Below the pieces are notes generated by a model. The model ran no database searches. It worked only from the letters and a program-made list of their open reading frames with translations, and was not told the DNA's origin. Of a stretch of 9,420 bases of DNA, positions 1 to 5,665 are shown piece after piece. Each line of letters begins with the position of its first letter. Within the stretch, counting starts at the first letter, position 1. The DNA comes from Rhizobacter sp. (GTDB lineage: Bacteria > Pseudomonadota > Gammaproteobacteria > Burkholderiales > Burkholderiaceae_C), in NCBI GenBank assembly GCA_025351675.1, contig JANXVK010000657.1:1-9420 (forward strand), given 5' to 3'. The position numbers and the translations under genes were made by a program.

Positions 1-13
1 CCGCGCCGAGCGA

Positions 14-33
14 GTCGAAGAACCGGCTTCGAC
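14..33. repeat. Short inverted repeat (stem-loop)
   Basis: Arms GTCGAAG (14-20) and CTTCGAC (27-33) are perfect 7-bp complements around the loop AACCGG. No T-run follows on the + strand, so a classical intrinsic terminator is not supported. It could be a weak hairpin after an upstream gene outside the window, or a protein-binding dyad. Confidence 0.4.
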
Positions 34-53
34 GTTCTGACCGTCGACGCGCC

Positions 54-235
54 ATGTTGCGTTCGATCACCCCCCTGCTGCGCAGCGACGCCGCTCGCAT
101 CGAAGACCGTCTGACCCGCCTGTGCGCGGAAGACCGGTCGCCGCGATTCGCAGCGGGCTTGGTGGCCGACGCGACGATTCGCTGCCACGTGGCCGCGTCC
201 CGTTCGAGCGTGACTTGCTGCCCAGCTTGGTCATC
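54..235 (+). pseudogene. Decayed N-terminus of a GNAT-like acetyltransferase
   Basis: From the ATG at 54 the frame gives a stretch resembling the start of Burkholderiales GNAT-family N-acetyltransferases: an opening like LRSITPLLRSDAARIE, then an EDR-x-x-RFAAGL-x-x-D-x-x-IR segment ending in CHVA. After about position 190 this frame becomes Ser/Arg-rich and no longer looks like the family. The expected continuation, VPFERDLLPSLV (compare the FERD that usually follows in this family), appears in a different frame from about 197 to 232. This suggests a frameshift near 189-197, equivalent to a one-base loss. Neither frame gives an acetyl-CoA-binding core, and the next gene's Shine-Dalgarno starts at 306, so the gene is truncated as well. 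No Shine-Dalgarno precedes 54. The family match is from memory of the motif pattern. A chance open frame is the alternative. Confidence 0.42.
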
Positions 236-305
236 CCGTCGCTCGGGCTTGCCGGCCTCGGCAAGACGGCGCCTGTTCACTGCGGCACGCCGCACCCACC
301 GACTG

Positions 306-313
306 AAGGAGAT
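306..313 (+). promoter_or_regulatory. Strong Shine-Dalgarno for the small membrane protein gene
   Basis: AAGGAGAT is a near-perfect anti-16S match, with 7 nt between GGAG (308-311) and the ATG at 319. It is the main reason to accept the short gene that follows and to prefer this ATG over the in-frame ATG at 337. Confidence 0.75.
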
Positions 314-318
314 CAGCG

Positions 319-585
319 ATGTCCGACTTGCACGACATGAGTGACTTGCGTCCCGCGCCCCGCACCGCTTCGCCGCTGGTGCTGTGGGTGCTCTGTGCCG
401 TGGCGCTCGGTGGCGTCTGGCTGCTGCACGAAGGCGCGTCGCAGATGCCGGCGGTCCCGATCGCGTCGACGACCGCCGCCGCCAATGGTGCGGGGGACGT
501 CGGGACGCGGCCAGCGATCGCCACGAATCCGGCGCTTGCGTCCACCGCAAGCGGACTGAGTCGATCGGCGCCACCACCCCCTTGA
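319..585 (+). CDS. Small single-pass membrane protein, unknown function (88 aa)
   Basis: I do not recognise the family. The protein has a short polar N-terminus (1-17), one hydrophobic segment at about residues 18-36 (PLVLWVLCAVALGGVWLL) that could be a membrane anchor or uncleaved signal, then an Ala/Thr/Ser/Pro-rich tail ending in SAPPPP. The tail is low-complexity and probably disordered, most likely periplasmic. The start is well supported by AAGGAGAT seven bases upstream. The first codons contain a near-duplication (MSDLHD then MSDL), so a second start at 337 is possible but lacks its own ribosome site. About 80% of third positions are G or C, lower than in the enzyme genes but consistent with coding. 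It lies 20 bp upstream of another small membrane protein gene on the same strand, so the two may be co-transcribed. Confidence 0.62.
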   Translation: MSDLHDMSDLRPAPRTASPLVLWVLCAVALGGVWLLHEGASQMPAVPIASTTAAANGAGDVGTRPAIATNPALASTASGLSRSAPPPP

Positions 586-605
586 GACGACGCACAGCAG
601 TCGAT

Positions 606-884
606 ATGTCCGAACACAAACCTCACCGATTCAGCCATCGATTCAGCATCACCCAGCAATACGGGCTCGTGGGCTGGGTGGTCTTGGCGGCCATCGTTGC
701 CGTGGCGTCCGCACTGATCGCAGTGGCTTCATCGTCAGCGAACATCGCCAGTGCATCAGTCCATCGGCCTGCTGTGATGCGTTCGGAGAACGTCACGTGC
801 AATGCGCTGGGAGACGCCTCTGGCGCCATGGGTCAAGTTGCCTTCTTCGATGACGCGCTGCGCCAGATGAGTCAGTGTCAGTAG
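606..884 (+). CDS. Small membrane protein, unknown function (92 aa)
   Basis: I do not recognise the family. The frame is open further upstream, but the ATG at 606 is preferred because it follows the stop of the preceding gene by 20 bp and begins a sensible membrane protein. That protein has a His/Arg-rich cytoplasmic head (1-19), one long hydrophobic segment at about 19-41 (LVGWVVLAAIVAVASALIAV), then a soluble region of about 50 residues with Cys65 and a penultimate Cys91. No good Shine-Dalgarno precedes it, so it may depend on translational coupling. G or C at third positions is only about 68%, clearly below the neighbouring enzymes. This could mean recent acquisition, a decaying gene, or a spurious frame. 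An opposite-strand frame over 756-1100 is less convincing because it has no membrane or domain logic and no ribosome site. Confidence 0.45.
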   Translation: MSEHKPHRFSHRFSITQQYGLVGWVVLAAIVAVASALIAVASSSANIASASVHRPAVMRSENVTCNALGDASGAMGQVAFFDDALRQMSQCQ

Positions 885-1083
885 TTTTGCTGGGATCGTC
901 TGTCGGTGCTGTCGAATAGCGTCCTCGGTGGCCAACGTGGCCTGTACCGCCGCTTGGAGGCTGCTTTCAGGTGGCAATTTCGTGACTCTGAAAGTCGCGC
1001 AAGGGTCGATTTCCGCCGGTCGCGTTCGGAAGTCTGTTCCCAATCTGGGGCGGGCAGTCAGTCGGCTTGGTGCCAGAAGCTTC

Positions 1084-2208
1084 TCAGAACGCCACCACAT
1101 CCCGCAGCGAATGCCCGGTCGCGAGCCGGTCGAAGCCGGCGTTGATATCGGCCAGCGCCAGCTGCTCGCCCATCAGCCGGTTCACCGGCAGCTTGCCGCG
1201 CTGGTACAGGTCGATATAGCGCGGGATGTCGCGCACCGGCACGCTCGAGCCGATGTAGCTGCCGCGCAGCGTGCGCTCCTCGCCGACCAGCGAGACCGGC
1301 GAGAACGAGAAGCGCTGCGCCGGGTTCGGCAGCCCCGCGGTGATGGTCGTGCCGCCGCGCCGCGTGATGGCGTAGGCCAGCTCCATCGCCTGGATCGAGC
1401 CGGCCATCTCGAACGCGAAATCGACGCCGCCCTTGGTCGCGCTGCGAATCTGCTCGGCGGCATCGGCGTCGCGGGCGTTGACGGTCAGCGTCGCGCCGAG
1501 CTCGCGGGCGAGTTGCAGCTTGTCGTCGTTCAGGTCGATCGCGACAACATCGCGCGCGCCGCTCGCCACCGCCGCGAGCAGCGCGTTCAGCCCGACGCCG
1601 CCGAGCCCGAGCACTGCGGCCGTCTGCCCGGCCTGCAGCCGCGCGGTGTTGATGACGGCGCCGACGCCGGTCAGCACCGCACAGCCGAACAGCGCCGCCT
1701 CGGCGTAACTCAGTTCGGCCTCGAGCTTCACGCACGAGCGCCGGCTGACCACCGCGTACTCGGCGAAGCACGAGACGCCGGTGTGGTGGTTCAGCTTGGT
1801 GGCGCCGAGGTGCAGCCGGCGCTCGCCCGACAGCAGCGTACCGGCGGTGTTGGCGATCGCGCCCGGCTCGCACAGCGCCGGCCGGCCCTCGGCGCAGGGC
1901 ACGCAGCCGCCGCAACTTGGCACGAAGACGAGCACGACGCGGTCGCCTGGTTTCAGGTCGCGCACGTCGCTGGCGCACTCGACCACCTCGCCGGCGGACT
2001 CGTGGCCCAGCACCATCGGCACCGCGCGCGGCCGGTTGCCGTTGATCACCGACAGGTCGGAGTGACACAGCCCGGCGGCGCGGATGCGCACCAGCACCTC
2101 GCCGGGGCCGGGCGGATCGAGCTCGACCTCCTGCACGCGCAGCGGCAGGCTCTGCGCATAGGGCGCGGGCGCGCCGATGGTTTCGAGCACGGCGGCTTGC
2201 ATCTTCAT
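1084..2208 (-). CDS. Zinc-dependent alcohol dehydrogenase (MDR superfamily, 374 aa)
   Basis: This medium-chain dehydrogenase probably interconverts a primary or aryl alcohol and its aldehyde with NAD(P), in the cytoplasm. The GroES-like domain carries the catalytic zinc ligands Cys48, His69 with adjacent Glu70, and Cys176 (in FGCAVLTG). The structural-zinc lobe has Cys99, Cys102, Cys105 and Cys113. The Rossmann fold has GLGGVG at 201-206, followed by an acidic VAIDL strand end typical of NAD binding. Length is normal for the class III/benzyl-alcohol-type group. The start at 2208 is chosen because MKMQAAVLETIG is the usual family opening. The frame is open 93 codons further upstream, but that part is Arg-rich shadow sequence inside the LysR gene. 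The ATG overlaps the LysR stop (ATGA, 2205-2208), which suggests translational coupling. Its substrate is presumably the precursor of the aldehyde handled by the dehydrogenase at 3212-4648 (inference). Confidence 0.93.
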   Translation of the reverse strand: MKMQAAVLETIGAPAPYAQSLPLRVQEVELDPPGPGEVLVRIRAAGLCHSDLSVINGNRPRAVPMVLGHESAGEVVECASDVRDLKPGDRVVLVFVPSCGGCVPCAEGRPALCEPGAIANTAGTLLSGERRLHLGATKLNHHTGVSCFAEYAVVSRRSCVKLEAELSYAEAALFGCAVLTGVGAVINTARLQAGQTAAVLGLGGVGLNALLAAVASGARDVVAIDLNDDKLQLARELGATLTVNARDADAAEQIRSATKGGVDFAFEMAGSIQAMELAYAITRRGGTTITAGLPNPAQRFSFSPVSLVGEERTLRGSYIGSSVPVRDIPRYIDLYQRGKLPVNRLMGEQLALADINAGFDRLATGHSLRDVVAF

Positions 2209-3179
2209 GGAACGGGTCTTTCGGTGAGGGGCGCGGTGGTCGGTGCGCTGGCTGGTGCGCTGGCTGGTGCATTTGCTGCTGCGTTGCGCGAGTCTTCGAT
2301 CAGCAGCGTGACGAGGTCGCGTGCGAAAGCCGGCAGCGCTTCCATGCTGCGCACGCAGACATGCATCTCGCGCAGCGACCAGTCGTCGCTGAGTGGCACG
2401 ATCCGGATCGCCATCGTCTGCGCATGGCGCCGCGCCGCCGACTCGGGCAGCACGCCGACGCCGACGGTGGCCTCGATCATCCGGCACGCCACCTCGAAGC
2501 TGCTGACCTGGATGCGCATCAGCAGCGTGCGGTGCAGCGCGCTGCAGATCTGTCGCAGAAAAGCGTGGAGCGCGCTCGCCTCGTGCAGGCCGACGTGGTC
2601 GAGCTCGAGCGTCTCGGCGAACGCCACCGCCGGCAGCATCGCCATCGGGTGGCCGCGCGGCACCACCAGCACCAATCGGTCGCGCCGGTACGGAATCACC
2701 TCGAGGTTTTCGGTGCGCACCGAGCCGGCGACGATGCCGATGTCGGTCTGCCCGTCGGACACGGCGCGCACGATGTCGTGGCTGATGCGCTCGCGCAGGT
2801 CGATGTTCACGTCGGGGTGGGTCGTCAGGTACTGGCGCAGCACCGGCGGCAGGAACTCGCCGAGCGCGGTCGTGTTGGCGAACACGCGCAGGTGGCCCTT
2901 GATGCCCTTGGCGTACTCCTGCAGGTCGCCGCTCAGGTGTTCGAGCTGGCCGAGCACCAGCCGGGCGTGGTGCGCGAAGGCTTGGCCCGGCGGCGTCAGC
3001 GTCACGCCCTGGCTGGTGCGGTAGAAGAGCTTGGTGCCGATGCTGTCTTCGATGTTCTTGATGCGCGTGCTCGCGGTCGGCACCGACATGTGCACCGCCT
3101 CGGCGCCGCGCGTCAGGCTGTTGGCTTCGGCGACGCGCACCATCAGGCGCAGGTCGACCAGATCGAAGTGCATCGCCAT
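2205..3179 (-). CDS. LysR-family transcriptional regulator (324 aa)
   Basis: The N-terminal winged helix-turn-helix occupies about residues 5-65, with the LysR signature around SLTRGAEAVHMSVPTASTRI and the wing KLFYRTSQGVTLTPPG. The rest is a LysR effector-binding domain of two alpha/beta lobes (about 90-300), including FANTTALGEFLPPVL, the DIGIVAG strand and GVGVLPES. The start at 3179 gives MAMHFDLVDLR. An in-frame ATG at 3173 (MHFDLVDLR) is equally plausible, and neither has a good Shine-Dalgarno. The gene begins 32 bp after the aldehyde dehydrogenase and its stop overlaps the alcohol dehydrogenase start by 4 bp, so the regulator sits inside the enzyme operon instead of diverging from its target as most LysR genes do. 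The final 25 or so residues are an Ala/Pro/Ser tail built from a 12-bp repeat, beyond the usual domain end. A carboxylic acid or CoA-pathway intermediate would be a typical inducer (inference). Confidence 0.92.
   Translation of the reverse strand: MAMHFDLVDLRLMVRVAEANSLTRGAEAVHMSVPTASTRIKNIEDSIGTKLFYRTSQGVTLTPPGQAFAHHARLVLGQLEHLSGDLQEYAKGIKGHLRVFANTTALGEFLPPVLRQYLTTHPDVNIDLRERISHDIVRAVSDGQTDIGIVAGSVRTENLEVIPYRRDRLVLVVPRGHPMAMLPAVAFAETLELDHVGLHEASALHAFLRQICSALHRTLLMRIQVSSFEVACRMIEATVGVGVLPESAARRHAQTMAIRIVPLSDDWSLREMHVCVRSMEALPAFARDLVTLLIEDSRNAAANAPASAPASAPTTAPLTERPVP
2242..2277. repeat. 12-bp tandem repeat in the LysR 3' end
   Basis: The unit GGTGCGCTGGCT occurs exactly at 2242-2253 and 2254-2265. 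A third, diverged copy, GGTGCATTTGCT, lies at 2266-2277. Read on the minus strand in the LysR frame it encodes repeated APAS-type tetrapeptides (ANAPASAPASAP). The 12-bp length preserves frame, so copy-number change would lengthen or shorten the LysR tail without disrupting the downstream gene. Confidence 0.8.
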
Positions 3180-3211
3180 GGAGATCGAGTTGGTTGAGAA
3201 AGGCCGCTACC

Positions 3212-4648
3212 TTACTCCCCGTGGAACTGCACTACCGTCTTGATCACGCAGAACTCTTCGAGCGCGAGAAACCCCTTCTCGCGTCCGTGGCCGCTGTGCT
3301 TGACGCCGCCGAATGGCAGCTCCACGCCGCCGCCGGCGCCGTAGCAGTTCAGGTAGACCTGGCCGCACTCCATGCGCTTGGCCATGCGGATCAGGCGGCT
3401 GCCGTCGCGCGTCCAGATGCCGGCGAGCAGGCCGAAGTCGGTCGCGTTGGCGAGCCGGACCGCGTCTTCCTCGTCGTCGAACGGGATGATCGACAGCACC
3501 GGACCGAAGACTTCGTCGCAGGCCAGCTCGTGGCCGCGCGGCACCGGGCCGAACACGGTCGGCGCCACGTAGTAGCCGCCGGCCGGCACGCCTGCGGCCA
3601 CGCGGCCCTGCGCCAGCATCGGCACGCCGCTGTCGATGGCCCGGCGGATGAAGCCTTCGACGCGCTGCTTCTGCGCCGCGTTGATCAGCGGCCCGCAGTC
3701 CAAGTCCATCGCCGGCGACCCGGCGCGCGAGCCCTCGAAGCGCTTGACGACGCGGGCGACGAACTCGTCGTGGACCGAGCGCTGCACCAGCAATCGGCTG
3801 CCGGCCGAGCAGGTCTGGCCGGCGTTCTGCGTGATCGCCTTCAGGATCGTTGCCTCGGCGCGGTCGAGGTCGGCGTCGGCGAACACGATCTGCGGCGACT
3901 TGCCGCCGAGTTCGAGCACGCATTTGATCAGCCGGTCGCCGGCGGCGCGCTGCACCAGCCGGCCGACCTCGGGCGAGCCGGTGAAGGTGACGAAGTTGAT
4001 GTCGGGGTGGGCGGTGAGCGCCGCACCGGCTTCTTCGCCGAGGCCGGTGACGACATTCAGCGCGCCGGCCGGCAGGCCGGCTTGCTCGGCGATGCGGCAG
4101 AACGCGAGTGGCGTCAGGCAGGCGTCTTCGGACGGCTTGAGCACCACCGCGTTGCCCATCGCCAGCGCCGGCACGACCGAACGGCCGAACATCTGCGCCG
4201 GGTAGTTCCACGGCAGGATGTGCGCCGTCACGCCGTAGGGCTCGTGCATCACGACGACGTGAAAGTCGTTGAGGTAGGGGATCTGCTCGCCGTGCAGCTT
4301 GTCGGCCGCGCCGCCGTAGAACTCGCAGTAGCGCGCGGCCACGGTGATGTCGGCGCGCGCCTGCGTCAGCGGCTTGCCCGTGTCGCGCGCTTCGAGCTGC
4401 GCCAGTTCTTCGTGTTGCTCGAGGATCAGCGCCGACATCCGGCACAGAATGCGGCCGCGCTCGGTCGCGGTCAGGCGACCCCAGGCGCCCTCGCGTGCCG
4501 CGCGCGCGGCGCGCACCGCGCGGTCGATGTCTTCGGCGTTGCCGCGTGCGAGCTGGTCGAAGGTCTCGCCGGTGCTCGGGTCGATGACCGGCAGGGTTTC
4601 ACCGCTGGCGGAGGCGACCCATTGGCCGCCGATGAAGTGCTGTTGCAT
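3212..4648 (-). CDS. NAD(P)-dependent aldehyde dehydrogenase (478 aa)
   Basis: This is a member of the ALDH superfamily, oxidising an aldehyde to a carboxylic acid in the cytoplasm. All key residues are present: Asn148 in LPWNYP, Lys171 in KPSE, the Rossmann FTGSPEVG (222-229), the general base Glu246 in LELGGKSP, the nucleophile Cys280 in GQTCSAGSR, and Glu379 in EVFGPVL. Length is standard. The frame is open well upstream to 5290 through the SDR gene, but the ATG at 4648 starts a classical N-terminus (MQQHFIGGQW) and has AAGGAA at 4657-4662 with 8 nt spacing. It lies 62 bp downstream of the SDR and 32 bp upstream of the LysR gene on the same strand, consistent with one transcript. Together with the alcohol dehydrogenase it could carry out a two-step alcohol to acid oxidation. 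The acid could feed the CoA-transferase of the rightward operon (inference). Substrate specificity cannot be assigned. Confidence 0.95.
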   Translation of the reverse strand: MQQHFIGGQWVASASGETLPVIDPSTGETFDQLARGNAEDIDRAVRAARAAREGAWGRLTATERGRILCRMSALILEQHEELAQLEARDTGKPLTQARADITVAARYCEFYGGAADKLHGEQIPYLNDFHVVVMHEPYGVTAHILPWNYPAQMFGRSVVPALAMGNAVVLKPSEDACLTPLAFCRIAEQAGLPAGALNVVTGLGEEAGAALTAHPDINFVTFTGSPEVGRLVQRAAGDRLIKCVLELGGKSPQIVFADADLDRAEATILKAITQNAGQTCSAGSRLLVQRSVHDEFVARVVKRFEGSRAGSPAMDLDCGPLINAAQKQRVEGFIRRAIDSGVPMLAQGRVAAGVPAGGYYVAPTVFGPVPRGHELACDEVFGPVLSIIPFDDEEDAVRLANATDFGLLAGIWTRDGSRLIRMAKRMECGQVYLNCYGAGGGVELPFGGVKHSGHGREKGFLALEEFCVIKTVVQFHGE

Positions 4649-4710
4649 GTGCTGGGTTCCTTGCAGAAGAAAAGTTGGAAGGGTGGACGAGTGTGCCGCC
4701 AAGCCGGGGT

Positions 4711-5460
4711 CTAGACGCTGCGCCCGCCATCGACCGGCAACTCGATACCGGTGATGCAGCCGGCTTCCTCGCTGGCGAGCCAGAGCGCGGCGGCGGCCAC
4801 GTCGTGCGGGCGGGCGAGCCGGCCGAGCGGGATGGTCGCGACGAGTCGGGCGCGGTCTTCGGGCGTGTAGTGCGTGCCCACGAAGTCGCCGCGCAGGCCG
4901 GAGTCGCCCGTCATCGGCGAGATCACGTTGACGCGGATGTTGTCGCCGCCGAGTTCGACCGCGAGCGATCGGGCCAGCAGGCTGGCCGCGCCTTGGGAGG
5001 CGCTGTACCAAGTCAGCCCCGGGCGCGGGCGCCGGCTGGCGGTCGAGCCGATATTCAGGATCACGCCGCTGCGCCGCACGCGCATCAGGGGCACGACGGC
5101 GTGCACCAGGTGGAACAGCGACTTGACGTTGACCTCGAACAGATCGTCGAAGTGCGCCTCGTCGACCGCCAGCAGCGGCTGGGGGCGGTGCGCCGACACG
5201 GCGCCGTTGACGACGATGTCGGGCACGCCGAACTCGCGCAGGCAGGCGGCGACGAGCGCGTCGACATCGGCGCGCTGGGTCACGTCGCACTCGAACGCGA
5301 GCGCGGCCGAGCCGATCTGGGCAGCCACGGCGTGCGCGCCGGCGCGGTTCATGTCGGCCACCGCGACCATCGCGCCTTCGCTCGCGAACAGGCGCGCGAT
5401 CTCGGCACCGAAGCCGCTGGCGGCGCCGGTCACGATCGCCACCTTGTCGGTCAGTCGCAT
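4711..5460 (-). CDS. SDR-family oxidoreductase with altered catalytic motif (249 aa)
   Basis: This is a classical-length short-chain dehydrogenase/reductase, with TGAASGFG at 11-18 for the cofactor, CDV at 58-60, Asn111 in NVKS, Ser139 in NIGSTAS, Tyr152, and a C-terminal VDGG. Asp36 after the second beta strand (VAVAD) suggests NAD preference. Two motifs deviate. The NNAG motif reads NGAV (85-88). The YxxxK motif reads YSASQ, so the catalytic Lys is Gln156 (codon CAA, 4993-4995). Lys to Gln needs one base change (AAA to CAA). In classical SDRs this Lys positions the nicotinamide ribose and lowers the Tyr pKa, so activity may be lost or changed. The reading frame is otherwise intact. It is the first gene of the leftward operon, behind the promoter at 5485-5513. 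The start MRLTDKVAIVTGAASG is typical, although the Shine-Dalgarno is poor and the predicted leader only about 18 nt. Confidence 0.93.
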   Translation of the reverse strand: MRLTDKVAIVTGAASGFGAEIARLFASEGAMVAVADMNRAGAHAVAAQIGSAALAFECDVTQRADVDALVAACLREFGVPDIVVNGAVSAHRPQPLLAVDEAHFDDLFEVNVKSLFHLVHAVVPLMRVRRSGVILNIGSTASRRPRPGLTWYSASQGAASLLARSLAVELGGDNIRVNVISPMTGDSGLRGDFVGTHYTPEDRARLVATIPLGRLARPHDVAAAALWLASEEAGCITGIELPVDGGRSV

Positions 5461-5484
5461 ACGCTTGGGGTCTGAAAAGGATGG

Positions 5485-5513
5485 AATCTAGTTTCGGCCG
5501 GCGCTGCCGGCAA
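5485..5513 (-). promoter_or_regulatory. Predicted sigma70-type promoter of the leftward operon
   Basis: On the minus strand, TTGCCG (5508-5513) serves as a -35 and TAGATT (5485-5490) as a -10, separated by exactly 17 nt. The expected transcription start is near 5478, about 18 nt before the SDR ATG. The -35 lies inside the left arm of the 11-bp inverted repeat, so a protein bound there could occlude or recruit polymerase. This is based on pattern only. Confidence 0.5.
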
Positions 5514-5592
5514 TTCGTATTTCTCGAACACCGGGTTCGACCCGAGAAGTTGTCCGGACCCGAACGCCGGCTTGCCGAATCACGAATTGCCG
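5508..5592. promoter_or_regulatory. 11-bp inverted repeat framing the divergent control region
   Basis: CGGCAATTCGT (5508-5518) and ACGAATTGCCG (5582-5592) are perfect reverse complements separated by 63 bp. Both arms sit between the divergent operons, so each operon sees the same sequence in the same orientation relative to its own direction. The left arm contains the -35 of the leftward promoter. No matching -10 was found 17 bp from the right arm. Such paired sites suit a looping or cooperative regulator, and the local LysR protein is the obvious candidate (inference). Confidence 0.5.
5524..5540. promoter_or_regulatory. Compact dyad, candidate operator
   Basis: TCGAAC (5524-5529) and GTTCGA (5535-5540) form a perfect 6-bp dyad with a 5-bp spacer (ACCGG). 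Further overlapping symmetry is present: TTCTCG (5521-5526) with CGAGAA (5543-5548), and CGGGT-TCG-ACCCG (5532-5544). The dense nested symmetry between two divergent operons suggests a regulator-binding site. It lies between the arms of the larger inverted repeat. Confidence 0.4.
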
Positions 5593-5623
5593 CGGCGCGC
5601 GCGAAGGTGCAAGCTCAGAGCCT

Positions 5624-5638
5624 GCCCGAAATCCGGGC
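5624..5638 (+). other. Hairpin just upstream of the hydratase start
   Basis: GCCCG (5624-5628) pairs with CGGGC (5634-5638) around the loop AAATC. An outer GCAAG (5609-5613) can pair with CTTGC (5638-5642), leaving a large bulge. If transcribed, the structure would end about 25 nt before the GTG start and could influence translation of the first gene. It is not followed by a T-run that would make a convincing terminator. Confidence 0.3.
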
Positions 5639-5665
5639 TTGCTTGTTCTTCAACCCGAGCGATCC

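Noticed and set aside
885..1083. Search for a terminator between the convergent ends of the 606-884 gene and the ADH
   Set aside because: Only small dyads are present (GGCCA-ACG-TGGCC near 933-945, and the palindrome AGAAGCTTCT at 1075-1084). None is followed by a T-run on either strand.
756..1100. 114-codon minus-strand frame downstream of the ADH
   Set aside because: It has no recognisable domain and no convincing ribosome site, and it overlaps the 606-884 gene. Kept only as an alternative reading of this poorly defined stretch.
2242..2277. Tandem repeat as a possible CRISPR or regulatory iteron array
   Set aside because: The units are only 12 bp, contiguous and inside a coding frame where they encode a clean Ala/Pro/Ser tail. 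There are no spacers.
928..3024. 698-codon open frame on the + strand across the ADH and LysR genes
   Set aside because: It is antisense to two well-supported genes, is rich in Arg/His/Ala, and has no domain. It is the usual shadow of GC-rich codon use.
3194..4714. 506-codon + strand frame opposite the aldehyde dehydrogenase
   Set aside because: It mirrors a gene with all ALDH catalytic residues. The composition is antisense-like and there is no ribosome site or recognisable fold.
4649..5290. N-terminal extension of the aldehyde dehydrogenase frame into the SDR gene
   Set aside because: The extension is Arg/Pro-rich and overlaps an intact SDR in another frame. The ATG at 4648 has a Shine-Dalgarno and the standard ALDH N-terminus.
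5587..5615. Rightward promoter from TTGCCG in the right repeat arm
   Set aside because: At 17 nt spacing the -10 would be CAAGCT, a poor match. Other spacings also gave only GC-rich hexamers, so no rightward promoter is called.
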